From Methylopumilus sp009926035 (GTDB taxonomy: Bacteria; Pseudomonadota; Gammaproteobacteria; Burkholderiales; Methylophilaceae): 64,000 bases of DNA. The stretch covers positions 1 to 64,000 of the forward strand of contig JBEANL010000004.1 of the NCBI GenBank assembly GCA_041165405.1, read 5' to 3'. Made by a program: the position numbers and the translations under genes. The first letter of the stretch is position 1, and every line of letters starts with the position of its first letter. Below are positions 16,979 through 27,096 of the stretch, in pieces. A model generated the notes under the pieces. It saw nothing but the letters and a program-made list of their open reading frames with translations, did no database searches and was not told where the DNA came from.

Positions 16979-17343
16979 AGCATAAGCGCGAGTAATACTT
17001 TGCGTTCTTCGTTTGCAAGAATGTTGTAGGTTCTGCATGCGGATTGATTATTCATACATTCAACCGCCATATTTTTCTTTGAAAAATATTCCAAAATTTT
17101 TGGCTCAAGATGTTCCTGTGTATTTCCAGTGCCCAATAAAATAATTTCAATATTTAAAGATTCAATAGCTTCAAAACTATTTTCTTTAATATCTTTAATG
17201 GTTTTAACTGGCCATTCTAGAAGGAGTTGATTAGGCGTTATGATAAGACTTGTTTGATGGCGCTCTTGGTTGACTTCCACCCAGTTTAAATCATACCCTG
17301 TGATGAGATTTTTATTATCAGATTGAATTAAGTGAAATTTCAT
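16975..17343 (-). CDS. Mth938-like domain protein
   Basis: A 122-residue protein of the Mth938-like family (DUF498/DUF598, related to the mitochondrial complex I assembly factor NDUFAF3). The pattern is recognisable: LIITPNQLLLEWPVKTI, then IEIILLGTGNTQEHLEPKILEYFSKKNMAVECMNNQSACRTYNIL and a C-terminal VLLALML. Bacterial members have no settled function. It sits alone between fabB (convergent) and alaA (divergent). No signal peptide or membrane segment is visible. Confidence 0.75.
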   Translation of the reverse strand: MKFHLIQSDNKNLITGYDLNWVEVNQERHQTSLIITPNQLLLEWPVKTIKDIKENSFEAIESLNIEIILLGTGNTQEHLEPKILEYFSKKNMAVECMNNQSACRTYNILANEERKVLLALML

Positions 17344-17449
17344 AACATCGTGTTTTTAAAGAAATAAATTGAATCAAAACCCTCTCATTTGTTGGCGGAA
17401 TGGGCGTTCACAAGGTAAGATATCATATATTCAAATTTAGGTAATTAAA

Positions 17450-18676
17450 TTGGCTCAGCTTAAAAAATCATCGAAATTAAATAACGTCTGTTATGACATT
17501 CGCGGACCTGTTTTAGCACATGCTAAAAAAATGGAAGAAGAAGGTCATCGCATTATCAAGCTTAATATTGGTAATCCAGCAGCCTTTGGATTTGAAGCGC
17601 CTGAAGAGATTGTTCAGGACGTGATTCGCAATATGGGTAAAGCATCTGGTTATACGGATAGCAAAGGCCTTTTTGAGCCAAGAAAATCCATTATGCATTA
17701 CACACAAGAAAAAAATATTCCAAATGTCGATGTAGATGATGTGATTATAGGTAATGGTGTTTCAGAACTTATTGTGATGGCAATGCAGGCATTGTTAGAT
17801 AACGATGATGAAGTATTAATTCCTATGCCGGATTATCCATTATGGACCGCAGCTGTAACGTTGGCGGGTGGAAAGCCTAGACATTATTTATGTGATGAAG
17901 CTGCAAGCTGGTATCCGGACCTTAAAGATATCGAAAGCAAAATCACCAGCAAAACAAAAGCGATTGTAGTGATCAATCCAAATAATCCGACGGGTGCACT
18001 TTATCCAAAAGATATTCTAGAAGGTATTATTCAAATCGCGAGAAAACATAAGCTCGTTGTTTTTGCAGACGAGATTTATGACAAAGTTGTTTACGATAAA
18101 AAGAAACATATTTCAATTGCGTCTCTTGCAAATGACATTCTTTTTGTCACATTTAATGGCCTGTCAAAAAACTATCGCGCATGTGGTTATCGCGCAGGAT
18201 GGTTAGTGGTATCTGGAAACAAGAAAGAATGTACGGACTACATTGAAGGTCTTAATATGTTAGCTTCCATGCGTTTATGTGCAAACGTTCCAGGGCAGCT
18301 TGCTATCCAAACCGCTTTAGGGGGGTACCAAAGTATTGATGATCTTGTAGCTCCAACAGGACGATTATATAAGCAAAGAGAACTTGCTTACGACATGCTC
18401 GTTTCTATACCTGGTATCACTTGTGTTAAGCCAGAAGCTGCGATGTATCTATTTCCTAAATTAGATCCTAAGATGTATCCAATTAAAGACGATCAAGAAT
18501 TTATTTTAAAATTACTAATCGATAAGAAAGTATTGTTAGTTCAAGGTACAGGATTTAATTGGAAAGATCCTGATCATATAAGAATAGTATTCTTACCGAA
18601 TGAAGATGATCTAAAAGAATCAATTAAGCGCATTGCCAATTACCTCGAAAACTTTAAGAAAAATACTGCGAACTAG
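17450..18676 (+). CDS. alaA: Alanine-type PLP aminotransferase (AlaA/YfbQ family)
   Basis: Class I aminotransferase expected to convert pyruvate and glutamate to alanine and 2-oxoglutarate. The 408-residue protein has the AlaA N-terminus SSKLNNVCYDIRGPVLAHAKKMEEEGH, the VINPNNPTGALYP segment, FADEIYDKVVYD and the PLP lysine in FNGLSKNYRACGYRAGW. The start is TTG at 17450 with AGG eight bases upstream. The next ATG (17531) would delete the conserved N-terminus, so TTG is preferred. It leads the run alaA-hom-thrC-thyA-folA. Confidence 0.88.
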   Translation: MAQLKKSSKLNNVCYDIRGPVLAHAKKMEEEGHRIIKLNIGNPAAFGFEAPEEIVQDVIRNMGKASGYTDSKGLFEPRKSIMHYTQEKNIPNVDVDDVIIGNGVSELIVMAMQALLDNDDEVLIPMPDYPLWTAAVTLAGGKPRHYLCDEAASWYPDLKDIESKITSKTKAIVVINPNNPTGALYPKDILEGIIQIARKHKLVVFADEIYDKVVYDKKKHISIASLANDILFVTFNGLSKNYRACGYRAGWLVVSGNKKECTDYIEGLNMLASMRLCANVPGQLAIQTALGGYQSIDDLVAPTGRLYKQRELAYDMLVSIPGITCVKPEAAMYLFPKLDPKMYPIKDDQEFILKLLIDKKVLLVQGTGFNWKDPDHIRIVFLPNEDDLKESIKRIANYLENFKKNTAN

Positions 18677-18689
18677 AAAGTTACAGCTA

Positions 18690-19985
18690 ATGAAAAGAAT
18701 GAATATAGGTTTGTTAGGAATTGGCACAGTGGGTGGCGGTGTATTTGAACTTTTAAAATCAAACATTAAAGAAATACAACGTAAGACATCTGCTGATATG
18801 AGAATTGTCGCGGTGGCAGATAAGAATATTGTGCGCGCAAAAGAAATTGTTGGAAGCTCTATTGAAGTTACTGATGACGCGTTCAAGCTAGTTGCTGATA
18901 AAGAGATTGATGTCATTGTTGAACTTATAGGTGGCACCACTATTGCAAAAGATTTGGTTGTGAAGGCGATTGAAAATAAGAAACATGTTGTGACAGCCAA
19001 TAAAGCATTACTCGCAAATTTCGGAAATGAATTATTTCAATTAGCCAAAAAAAATAACGTCACTTTAGCTTTTGAGGCTTCAGTTGCTGGCGGTATACCT
19101 ATTTTAAAATCAATTAGAGAAGGACTAGCTGGTAATAAGATTGAGTGGGTGGCAGGTATTATTAATGGCACTACTAATTTTATTTTAACTGAGATGCGTG
19201 AAAAAGGTATCTCATTCGCAAAAGCTCTATCCGAGGCTCAATCATTAGGTTACGCAGAAGCAGACCCTACATTTGATATTGAAGGTATTGATGCTGCGCA
19301 TAAATTAACAATACTTGCTGGTTTATCTTTTGGCATTCCCATGAGCTTTAAAGATGTCTATGTGGAGGGTATTAAAGCGCTTGAGCAAAAAGATATTCGG
19401 TATGCGGAAGAGTTAGGTTATCGCATTAAATTATTAGGTATCGCTAAAAAAAGAGATCAAGGTATTGAATTACGGGTTCACCCAACTTTAATTCCTGAAA
19501 AACGTTTAATTGCAAATGTGAATGGTGCCATGAACGCTGTTGTGGTTAAAGGCAATATGGTTGGACCAACACTCTACTATGGTGCTGGTGCAGGAGCATT
19601 GCCAACTGCGAGTGCTGTTGTTGCTGATCTTATTGATATATCTAGATCATCCCAGGTTCCGTTACATGGCTTTGATGAAAGTAAGATTGATTCAATTCCT
19701 ATTTTTAAAATTAATGACGCGATTAGTGGTTATTATTTAAGAATTCGAGTTTCAGATAAGCCAGGTGTTTTAGCTGAGATCACAAAATTATTTGGCGATA
19801 AGAAAATTTCTATTGATGCGATGCTTCAAAAAGAACCTCAAGAAGATGAATCTGAAGCAGACATTGTTATATTAAGTCATTTAGCAGTTGAGAAAGATAT
19901 CAATGCTGTGATTCAGTCTATTGAGTCGTTGTCAGCCACCATTGGAAAAGTTATTAAAATTAGATTAGAAGAACTTAGCAAATAA
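18690..19985 (+). CDS. hom: Homoserine dehydrogenase
   Basis: NAD(P)-dependent reduction of aspartate semialdehyde to homoserine for threonine and methionine. From the start at 18690 it is 431 residues, with the Rossmann motif GLLGIGTVGGGV near the N-terminus, the catalytic region GGTTIAKDLVVKAIENKKHVVTANKALLA, INGTTNFIL, and a C-terminal ACT domain (about 355-431) for feedback control. The frame opens at 18633 but this would overlap alaA, and family members start at the chosen ATG or the one at 18699. thrC follows after 7 bases. Confidence 0.95.
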   Translation: MKRMNIGLLGIGTVGGGVFELLKSNIKEIQRKTSADMRIVAVADKNIVRAKEIVGSSIEVTDDAFKLVADKEIDVIVELIGGTTIAKDLVVKAIENKKHVVTANKALLANFGNELFQLAKKNNVTLAFEASVAGGIPILKSIREGLAGNKIEWVAGIINGTTNFILTEMREKGISFAKALSEAQSLGYAEADPTFDIEGIDAAHKLTILAGLSFGIPMSFKDVYVEGIKALEQKDIRYAEELGYRIKLLGIAKKRDQGIELRVHPTLIPEKRLIANVNGAMNAVVVKGNMVGPTLYYGAGAGALPTASAVVADLIDISRSSQVPLHGFDESKIDSIPIFKINDAISGYYLRIRVSDKPGVLAEITKLFGDKKISIDAMLQKEPQEDESEADIVILSHLAVEKDINAVIQSIESLSATIGKVIKIRLEELSK

Positions 19986-19992
19986 AGGCTTT

Positions 19993-21417
19993 ATGAAATA
20001 TATTTCAACACGTGGTCAATCAAAGCCACTTTCTTTTTCTGAGATTTTATTAGGCGGTCTTGCACCTGACGGCGGTTTATATCTTCCAGAGTACTACCCT
20101 CAATTTTCAGATAAAGATTTAAACAGTATGCGAGATATGAGTTATGCAGAACTTGCATTTCATATTATTTCTAAATTCGTAGATGACATACCAAAAGATG
20201 ATTTAAAAGTGATTATGAATAAAACATACACAAAAGAGGTGTATGCATTTTCAAGAGCACAACAAAAAGCAGAAGACATTACCCCTATTTTAAAAGTTAA
20301 AGATAATCTTTATATTCTCTCGCTTTCAAATGGGCCGACACTTGCATTTAAAGATATTGCTATGCAATTGCTTGGCAATCTCTTTGAGTATGTACTTGCA
20401 AAAGAAAATGCAGAAATTAATATTTTAGGGGCAACTTCAGGCGATACCGGCTCTGCGGCTGAATATGCCATGCGAGGAAAAAAAGGTATTAATGTTTTTA
20501 TGTTGTCGCCCTATCAAAAGATGAGTCGTTTTCAATCAGCTCAGATGTTTAGTATCCAAGACCCTAATATTTTTAATTTAAGTATCAAAGGTGTCTTCGA
20601 TGATTGCCAAGATATTGTTAAGGCAGTATCTAATGATTTAGATTTCAAAAGAGATATGAAAATTGGCGCAGTGAACTCAATTAATTGGGGTAGGATTTTA
20701 GCGCAGATCGTTTATTACTTTAAAGGTTATCTTGCTGTTGCCAAAAATAATGAAGAAGTGAGCTTTACTGTTCCTACAGGAAACTTTGGTAATATTTGTG
20801 CAGGTCATATAGCACGTATGATGGGCCTACCAATTAAAAGGCTTGTAGTTGCTACAAATGAGAATAATGTATTAGATGAGTTTTTTAAGACAGGTATGTA
20901 TAAGCCGCGTGACTCTGAAAATACTTTTCACACCTCAAGTCCATCAATGGATATATCTAAAGCATCTAATTTTGAACGATTTATTTTTGACTTAATTGGG
21001 CGGGATAGTGAAAAATTAAATGCATTATGGAAATCAATTGATCAGGGTGGTGATTTTGATTTAAACCAAGAAGGTGTCTTTGAAAAAATTAAAGATTTTG
21101 GATTTACTTCCTCTTCGAGTACACACAAAGAACGCATTCATTACATTAAAGAAATTTATAATCAATATAAGATCATTATTGATACACATACAGCAGATGG
21201 ATTTAAAGCAGCTTACGAGCATATGGATGAGAATGTGCCAATGATTGTTCTCGAGACAGCATTACCTACTAAATTTGAAGACTCCATTGTAGAAGCAATC
21301 AATCAAAAACCTGAGAGACCTGAATCATTAAAGCATTTAGAAAGTCTTCCACAAAGATTTGATGTTTTAGATAATCAAGTTGAAAAAGTTAAAACATTTA
21401 TAAGGCAAAACGTCTAA
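19993..21417 (+). CDS. thrC: Threonine synthase
   Basis: PLP enzyme converting O-phosphohomoserine to threonine. The 474-residue form matches the long enterobacterial/fungal-type family. It starts KYISTRGQSKPLSFSEILLGGLAPDGGLYLP, has the PLP lysine in NGPTLAFKDIAMQLLG, the GATSGDTGSAAEYAMRGK loop and the phosphate-binding TGNFGNI. Directly downstream of hom, so the two terminal steps of threonine synthesis are together; homoserine kinase (thrB) is absent from the window. Confidence 0.96.
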   Translation: MKYISTRGQSKPLSFSEILLGGLAPDGGLYLPEYYPQFSDKDLNSMRDMSYAELAFHIISKFVDDIPKDDLKVIMNKTYTKEVYAFSRAQQKAEDITPILKVKDNLYILSLSNGPTLAFKDIAMQLLGNLFEYVLAKENAEINILGATSGDTGSAAEYAMRGKKGINVFMLSPYQKMSRFQSAQMFSIQDPNIFNLSIKGVFDDCQDIVKAVSNDLDFKRDMKIGAVNSINWGRILAQIVYYFKGYLAVAKNNEEVSFTVPTGNFGNICAGHIARMMGLPIKRLVVATNENNVLDEFFKTGMYKPRDSENTFHTSSPSMDISKASNFERFIFDLIGRDSEKLNALWKSIDQGGDFDLNQEGVFEKIKDFGFTSSSSTHKERIHYIKEIYNQYKIIIDTHTADGFKAAYEHMDENVPMIVLETALPTKFEDSIVEAINQKPERPESLKHLESLPQRFDVLDNQVEKVKTFIRQNV

Positions 21418-21421
21418 GATC

Positions 21422-22216
21422 ATGAAGCAATATTTGGATTTACTTAATCACGTTAAAAACCATGGCGATACTAAGCATGATCGAACAGGTACAGGGACTA
21501 TTTCGGTATTCGGCTATCAAATGCGATATGACTTATCCCAAGGTTTTCCTCTACTAACCACTAAAAAAGTACATTTAAAATCTATTATTCATGAGCTTTT
21601 GTGGTTCCTAAGTGGTAGCACAAATATTAAGTACTTAAAAGATAATGGTGTGAGTATCTGGGATGAATGGGCTGATGAAAATGGCAATCTAGGTCCGGTA
21701 TATGGTTATCAATGGAGAAGTTGGCCTACTGCCGATGGAAAACATATAGATCAGATTTCTGATTTAATAGAGTCAATAAAAAAAAATCCAGACTCAAGAA
21801 GATTAATCGTTTCAGCTTGGAATGTTTCAGAAATTTCAAAGATGAAACTTCCACCTTGTCATGCATTTTTCCAATTTTATGTTTCGAATGGAAAATTATC
21901 TTGTCAGCTTTATCAAAGAAGTGCAGATATTTTTTTGGGCGTGCCATTTAATATTGCATCTTATGCGCTTCTTACAATGATGGTAGCTCAGGTATGTTCA
22001 TTAGAGCCTGGTGATTTTGTTCATACATTAGGTGATGCGCATATTTATTCTAATCATATGGCGCAAGTCAACGAGCAACTATCAAGAACACCTAAAACTT
22101 TACCTCGCATGAAAATAAATCCTGAAGTTAGAAATATTTTTGACTTTAAATTCGAAGATTTTGTTTTAGAAAATTACGATCCAGACCCTGCTATTAAAGC
22201 GCCTGTTGCAGTCTAG
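21422..22216 (+). CDS. thyA: Thymidylate synthase
   Basis: Methylates dUMP with methylene-tetrahydrofolate to give dTMP and dihydrofolate. Length is 264 residues, the same as E. coli ThyA. It shows HDRTGTGTISVFGYQMR, the WDEWA segment, the nucleophile cysteine in KLPPCHAFFQFYV and CQLYQRSAD. The TAG stop shares one base with the GTG start of folA, so the enzyme that makes dihydrofolate and the enzyme that recycles it are translationally coupled. Confidence 0.98.
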   Translation: MKQYLDLLNHVKNHGDTKHDRTGTGTISVFGYQMRYDLSQGFPLLTTKKVHLKSIIHELLWFLSGSTNIKYLKDNGVSIWDEWADENGNLGPVYGYQWRSWPTADGKHIDQISDLIESIKKNPDSRRLIVSAWNVSEISKMKLPPCHAFFQFYVSNGKLSCQLYQRSADIFLGVPFNIASYALLTMMVAQVCSLEPGDFVHTLGDAHIYSNHMAQVNEQLSRTPKTLPRMKINPEVRNIFDFKFEDFVLENYDPDPAIKAPVAV

Positions 22217-22704
22217 TGCCTAAACTATCTATTATTGTTGCCATAAGTTCTAACCGTGTCATTGGCGTGAACAATTCGCTGCCATGGCATCTAAGCGAAG
22301 ATCTAAAGCATTTTAAATCTTTAACAACAGGACATACGATTATTATGGGTCGAAAAACTTATGAGTCTATCGGTCGAGCGCTTCCTAATAGAAGAAATAT
22401 TGTAATTAGCCGAAACACAGAAACCTCATTCGAAGGGACAGAAGTTGTGCATAGCATTGAAGATGCTTTTTCAATTTCGAGACATGATGATGAAGTGTTT
22501 GTAATAGGGGGTTCAAATATATATGAACAAGCGTTAAATTTAGTCGATCATTTATATATTACAGAAATTAAGAAAAGTTTTTCGGGAGATACTTTTTTTC
22601 CTGAGATCAATAAATCAATATGGACTGAGTCTTCAAGAGAAGATCATATTGCAAACGATGGACTTGAATTTTCTTTTGTCAATTACCAAAGAAAAATTAA
22701 ATAG
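22216..22704 (+). CDS. folA: Dihydrofolate reductase
   Basis: Reduces dihydrofolate made by ThyA back to tetrahydrofolate. The 162-residue protein has the family pattern LSIIVAISSNRVIGVNNSLPWHLSEDLKHFKSLT, GRKTYESIGRALPNRRNIVISR and VIGGSNIYEQAL. The acidic residue in the WHLSEDL segment and the substrate-binding region look intact. The start is GTG at 22216, overlapping the thyA stop by one base. Its end overlaps the facing decarboxylase gene by 8 bases. Confidence 0.97.
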   Translation: MPKLSIIVAISSNRVIGVNNSLPWHLSEDLKHFKSLTTGHTIIMGRKTYESIGRALPNRRNIVISRNTETSFEGTEVVHSIEDAFSISRHDDEVFVIGGSNIYEQALNLVDHLYITEIKKSFSGDTFFPEINKSIWTESSREDHIANDGLEFSFVNYQRKIK

Positions 22705-24937
22705 ATACACAATCTACAAAGTAGTGGGCCTTTCCATCAATCTTTTGTTTTACTAATCCGTGATTATCTGTTTCAAATCCTGGGAACTTCTCATTGAAAT
22801 CTCTTGCAAATTTTAAATAATTCACAATAATTTTGTTAAAACGTTCGCCAGGGATGAGAAGTGGAATGCCTGGTGGATATGGCGTGAGCAGTACCGCTGT
22901 AATTCTGCCCTCTAGATCATCAATCGCAACACGTTCAATTTCTTTATGAGCCATTTTTGAAAAAGCTTCTGTTGGCTTCATTGCAGGGACCATATCAGAG
23001 AGATACATTTCAGTTGTCAGTCTCGCAATGTCATGTTTTTTATAGATTTCATGAATTTGTGTGCATAAATCTTTTAATCCAATACGCTCATAGCTTGGTT
23101 GCTTCTGAATAAACTCAGGTAATACTTTCCATAAAGGTTGATTCTTATCGTAATCATCTTTAAATTGTTGAAGCGCGGCAACCAGCGTATTCCATCGACC
23201 TTTAGTAATGCCGATTGTAAACATAATAAAGAATGAGTAAAGACCTGTTTTTTCTACAATAACGCCGTGCTCTGCTAAGTATTTCGTAACAATAGAAGCG
23301 GGTATGCCAAACTCGTCAGAAAACTCGCCATCAACATTGAGTCCTGGAGTAATGATTGTTGCTTTAATTGGGTCGAGCATATTAAAACCATCAGCAAGAT
23401 TACCAAATCCATGCCAATGATCATTAGCATTTAACATCCAGGCATCTCGATCTTCAAGACCTTCATCTGATAAATCATTAGGGCCCCAAACTTTAAACCA
23501 CCAGTCAGATCCCCATTCAATATCTACTTTTCGCATAGCACGTCTAAAGTCTAATGCTTCCATGAGCGACTCTTCCACAAGCGCTTTACCACCAGGCTCT
23601 TCCATCATTGCAGCAGCAACATCACAACTCGCAATAATTGAATATTGAGGACTGGTAGAACTATGCATCAAGAAAGATTCATTAAAGACTTCACGATCCA
23701 GTTTATTTTTTTCTGCATCCTGGACAAGAATTTGAGATGCTTGGCTCAAACCTGCTAAAAGTTTATGTGTAGATTGTGTTGAGAAAATAAGGCTATCTTT
23801 ACAACGCGGACGATCAGCACCAATGGCATGATAGTCACCGTAAAAATCATGGAATGTTGCATGTGGTAACCAAGCTTCATCAAAATGAAGCGAATCAATT
23901 TTTCCATCTAACATTTCTTTAATTTCTTCAACGTTATAAAGAATGCCGTCATATGTTGATTGTGTAATTGTTAATACACGAGGCTTATCTTTTTTATTGG
24001 TGATGAATGGATTCTTTTGAATTTTGTCTTGAATATTTTTCCATTCAAATTCTTTTTTAGGGATAGGCCCAATAATGCCAAAGTGATTTCTTGTTGGCAT
24101 CAAGAAAATTGGAATAGCGCCAGTCATAATAATGGAGTGCAATACTGATTTATGGCAATTTCGATCTACGATTACAATATCACCTGGTGCTACTGTTGAA
24201 TGCCAAACCATCTTATTAGACGTCGATGTACCGTTTGTAACGAAATAGAGATGATCAGAGTTATATATGCGCGCTGCATTTCTCTCTGAAGCGCCTACAG
24301 GGCCCGTGTGGTCGAGCAATTGCCCTAATTCATCTACTGCATTACATACGTCAGCTCTAAGCATATTTTCACCAAAGAATTGGTGAAACATTTGACCGAC
24401 AGGAGACTTTAGAAAAGCAACACCACCTGAGTGGCCAGGGCAATGCCAAGAGTAAGAGCCATCGCCTGCATAGTGAGTAAGGGCTTTGAAAAACGGTGGA
24501 GGCAAGCTATCTAAATAAGTTCTTGCTTCACGCACAATATAACGCGCAACAAACTCAGGCGTATCTTCATGCATATGAATAAAACCATTAAGCTCTCTTA
24601 AGATTTCATTTGGAATGTGACGACTTGTTCTTGTTTCGCCATGCAGAAATATTGGAATTTCTTCATTGCGAAATCTAATTTCATCTACGAAATTTTTTAA
24701 TTGCTCAAGAGCGGTTTGATTTTCTTCAACAAATTCTTCGTCGTCAATAGAAAGAATAAATGCAGAAGCTCGACTTTGCTGTTGGGCAAAAGAAGACAGG
24801 TCACCATAGCTTGTAACACCAAGCACTTCGAAATTTTCTTCCTCAATCGCTTTTGCTAAAACTCTGATACCAAGACCAGATGAATTTTCAGATTTGAAGT
24901 CTTCGTCAATGATGACTACGGGGAAGTTAAATTTCAT
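22697..24937 (-). CDS. AdiA-like Orn/Lys/Arg decarboxylase
   Basis: Fold type I PLP decarboxylase of 746 residues. An N-terminal receiver-like wing domain (about 1-130) is followed by the core, with DRNCHKSVLHS, RNHFGIIGPI, HFDEAWLPHATF and the PLP lysine Lys392 in STHKLLAGLSQAS, and the C-terminal domain with PYPPGIPLLIPGE and FPGFE. Segments and length are closest to E. coli arginine decarboxylase AdiA (755 residues). No antiporter gene lies nearby, so a biosynthetic role (agmatine, polyamines) rather than acid resistance is likely. Lysine or ornithine as substrate cannot be excluded. It follows dcd by 9 bases. Confidence 0.85.
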   Translation of the reverse strand: MKFNFPVVIIDEDFKSENSSGLGIRVLAKAIEEENFEVLGVTSYGDLSSFAQQQSRASAFILSIDDEEFVEENQTALEQLKNFVDEIRFRNEEIPIFLHGETRTSRHIPNEILRELNGFIHMHEDTPEFVARYIVREARTYLDSLPPPFFKALTHYAGDGSYSWHCPGHSGGVAFLKSPVGQMFHQFFGENMLRADVCNAVDELGQLLDHTGPVGASERNAARIYNSDHLYFVTNGTSTSNKMVWHSTVAPGDIVIVDRNCHKSVLHSIIMTGAIPIFLMPTRNHFGIIGPIPKKEFEWKNIQDKIQKNPFITNKKDKPRVLTITQSTYDGILYNVEEIKEMLDGKIDSLHFDEAWLPHATFHDFYGDYHAIGADRPRCKDSLIFSTQSTHKLLAGLSQASQILVQDAEKNKLDREVFNESFLMHSSTSPQYSIIASCDVAAAMMEEPGGKALVEESLMEALDFRRAMRKVDIEWGSDWWFKVWGPNDLSDEGLEDRDAWMLNANDHWHGFGNLADGFNMLDPIKATIITPGLNVDGEFSDEFGIPASIVTKYLAEHGVIVEKTGLYSFFIMFTIGITKGRWNTLVAALQQFKDDYDKNQPLWKVLPEFIQKQPSYERIGLKDLCTQIHEIYKKHDIARLTTEMYLSDMVPAMKPTEAFSKMAHKEIERVAIDDLEGRITAVLLTPYPPGIPLLIPGERFNKIIVNYLKFARDFNEKFPGFETDNHGLVKQKIDGKAHYFVDCVSI

Positions 24938-24946
24938 ATTAACCCT

Positions 24947-25513
24947 TTATATTTTAGGTAATGTTACGCCTACTTGACCTTGGTACTTTCCACCACGATC
25001 TTTGTAGGATGTTTCACATACTTCATCGGACTCAAAGAATAGCACTTGAGCGCAACCTTCGCCTGCATAAATTTTTGCTGGAAGAGGGGTGGTATTACTA
25101 AATTCTAGGGTCACATAACCTTCCCATTCTGGTTCAAAAGGTGTGACGTTAACAATGATGCCGCATCGCGCATAAGTCGATTTACCTAAACATACTGTGA
25201 GTACACTTCTTGGAATTCTGAAATATTCAACTGTCCTTGCAAGCGCGAATGAATTAGGTGGAATGATGCAATAGTCGGCATTAAATTCCACGAAAGAATT
25301 TGGGTCGAAATTTTTGGGATCGACGATCGTGCTATTAATATTAGTAAATACTTTAAATTCATTAGCGCACCGAATGTCATATCCATAGCTTGATGTGCCA
25401 TAAGAGACGATCTTTTGATTGTCTTTTTCTCGGATAAGCTTAGGCTCGAAGGGCTCAATCATGCCATGTTCTTCGGCCATCTTTCTTATCCATTTATCTG
25501 ATTTTATCGTCAT
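24947..25513 (-). CDS. dcd: dCTP deaminase
   Basis: Deaminates dCTP to dUTP, supplying dUMP for ThyA. The 188-residue protein matches the family, with SYGYDIRCANEFKVF, the catalytic-site region KSTYARCGIIVNVTPFEPEWEGYVTLEFSN and the C-terminal KYQGQ lid. It is co-directional with the decarboxylase gene 9 bases downstream. In many betaproteobacteria dcd follows apbC; here zwf, gnd and pgl lie between them. A strong terminator for zwf lies just upstream (25531-25572), so dcd must have its own promoter. Confidence 0.95.
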   Translation of the reverse strand: MTIKSDKWIRKMAEEHGMIEPFEPKLIREKDNQKIVSYGTSSYGYDIRCANEFKVFTNINSTIVDPKNFDPNSFVEFNADYCIIPPNSFALARTVEYFRIPRSVLTVCLGKSTYARCGIIVNVTPFEPEWEGYVTLEFSNTTPLPAKIYAGEGCAQVLFFESDEVCETSYKDRGGKYQGQVGVTLPKI

Positions 25514-25530
25514 AATTTTCTTGTCTCAAA

Positions 25531-25572
25531 AAAGAAAAATCCCGTTTGCACAATCTTGACGCTACGGGATTT
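25531..25572 (-). terminator. Rho-independent terminator after zwf
   Basis: AAATCCCGT (25537-25545) pairs with ACGGGATTT (25564-25572), a 9-base stem with an 18-base loop. Read on the minus strand the stem is followed by TTTTTCTTTTTT. It lies 24 bases after the zwf stop and ends the gnd-zwf unit. Confidence 0.85.
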
Positions 25573-25596
25573 CTAATGATTTAAATTTTCATTACT

Positions 25597-27072
25597 TTAG
25601 AGCTTATTTTCGCTGATTTCAATACTCTGACGCCAAAATTGTTCAGGCTTGTCAAAGATAATTTTGGACTCAGCAGGGTCGGCACTCCCAGCAGTGTATG
25701 TAAAGACTGGACTCTTATCTTCATTCCAGGCTTTAATCACTGGATCAAGCAGTCTCCATGATGCCTCTACTTCATTAATATGAAGGTATAAGGATTGGTC
25801 ACCTTGCATCAAATTAAGGAGAAGTGATTCATAAGCATCTACACTTTCATCTCCTGTAATTCTATTTGGGGCGTCCATAGCAACTGTTCTTACTTTGGTA
25901 TCAAGTCCTGGGATTTTTGTTTGAATTTCAAAACGGGTGAATTCTTTAGGCTGAATACTAATGACGAGCCAGTTATCAGCTTGTTCAGGAAGTGAAAGTG
26001 GTGCCTTTTTGAACCTAATGGCTATCGCCGTATCGGATGCGTGAAGACGTTTTGCTGTTCTGACATAAATAGGTACACCTTTCCATCGTGGCGTATTAAT
26101 GTAAAACTTAAGAGCTGCATAGGTTTCAACTACACTCTTTGGATCATCTAATTCTTCCAAATAACCTTTAACTTCTTCACCATTGATTTTGCCTCGGCCA
26201 TATTGTGCCTTAAAAGCATGTTTCTTGAGTTCATTAAGGGGAATAGGCGTGATGGATTCGAGTACTTTAATTTTTTCAGCACGAATGTTTTCAGGGCTTA
26301 ATGTTTGTGGCATCTCCATCGTTGTTAATGCAAGCATTTGCATGAGATGACTTTGAATCATATCCCTTAAAGCGCCAGTCGCATCATAAAACTGAGTTCT
26401 TTCTCCTACGCCGAGCGTTTCATTATTTGTAATTTGAATATGGTCGATATGTTCATGCGTCCAAAGCGGATCAAATATATGATTTGCAAAACGCGTGAGT
26501 AGAATATTTTGTAATGCTGATTTACCAAGATAGTGATCAATACGATAAATTTGTGTTTCTTTTAAATGTTTGGTGATTGATTTTTGAAGTGCTTGAGCTG
26601 TTTCTAAATTGGTACCAAAAGGTTTTTCAATGACAACACGGCGCCAAGCCTTGCTTTCATCGGTTAAGCCGACGCTCGCAAGTAAATCAACAATAGAAGC
26701 AAAGTCTGACGGTCTAACAGATAAAAAGAAAGCTAAATTTTGTGGGAAAGTTGTTACGTCGGAAAGTCTTTCACTGAGACGTTTAAAAGCATTGCTATCA
26801 TCAGGCGGATTTGCATGATAAAAATTTCTGGCAATGAAACGATCAAAAACTTTTGCGTCATAATTTTTTTTGAATTTAATATCAAGCATGGACTTGATGT
26901 CATCACGCCATGATGATTCTTCAACTTCAGATCTTCCAACTGAAAGAATTTTCATTTTTTCTGGTAATCTGCCAAGAGAATCAAGTCTAAAAAGACCTGG
27001 AATAAGTTTTATTCTAGAAAGGTTTCCGCTTGCACCGAAGAGAACTAGGGTGCAGTCATCAATTTTTGTCAT
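25597..27072 (-). CDS. zwf: Glucose-6-phosphate 1-dehydrogenase
   Basis: Oxidises glucose 6-phosphate to 6-phosphogluconolactone. In obligate methylotrophs with the ribulose monophosphate pathway this step drives cyclic formaldehyde oxidation and yields NAD(P)H. The 491-residue protein has the nucleotide-binding GASGNLSRIKLIPGLF, the active-site RIDHYLGKSALQN and the VIEKPFGTN segment. It follows gnd by 24 bases, and a strong terminator follows zwf. Cofactor preference cannot be read from the sequence with confidence. Confidence 0.96.
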   Translation of the reverse strand: MTKIDDCTLVLFGASGNLSRIKLIPGLFRLDSLGRLPEKMKILSVGRSEVEESSWRDDIKSMLDIKFKKNYDAKVFDRFIARNFYHANPPDDSNAFKRLSERLSDVTTFPQNLAFFLSVRPSDFASIVDLLASVGLTDESKAWRRVVIEKPFGTNLETAQALQKSITKHLKETQIYRIDHYLGKSALQNILLTRFANHIFDPLWTHEHIDHIQITNNETLGVGERTQFYDATGALRDMIQSHLMQMLALTTMEMPQTLSPENIRAEKIKVLESITPIPLNELKKHAFKAQYGRGKINGEEVKGYLEELDDPKSVVETYAALKFYINTPRWKGVPIYVRTAKRLHASDTAIAIRFKKAPLSLPEQADNWLVISIQPKEFTRFEIQTKIPGLDTKVRTVAMDAPNRITGDESVDAYESLLLNLMQGDQSLYLHINEVEASWRLLDPVIKAWNEDKSPVFTYTAGSADPAESKIIFDKPEQFWRQSIEISENKL

Positions 27073-27096
27073 AGATAATGTAAGAATGTAAAAAAG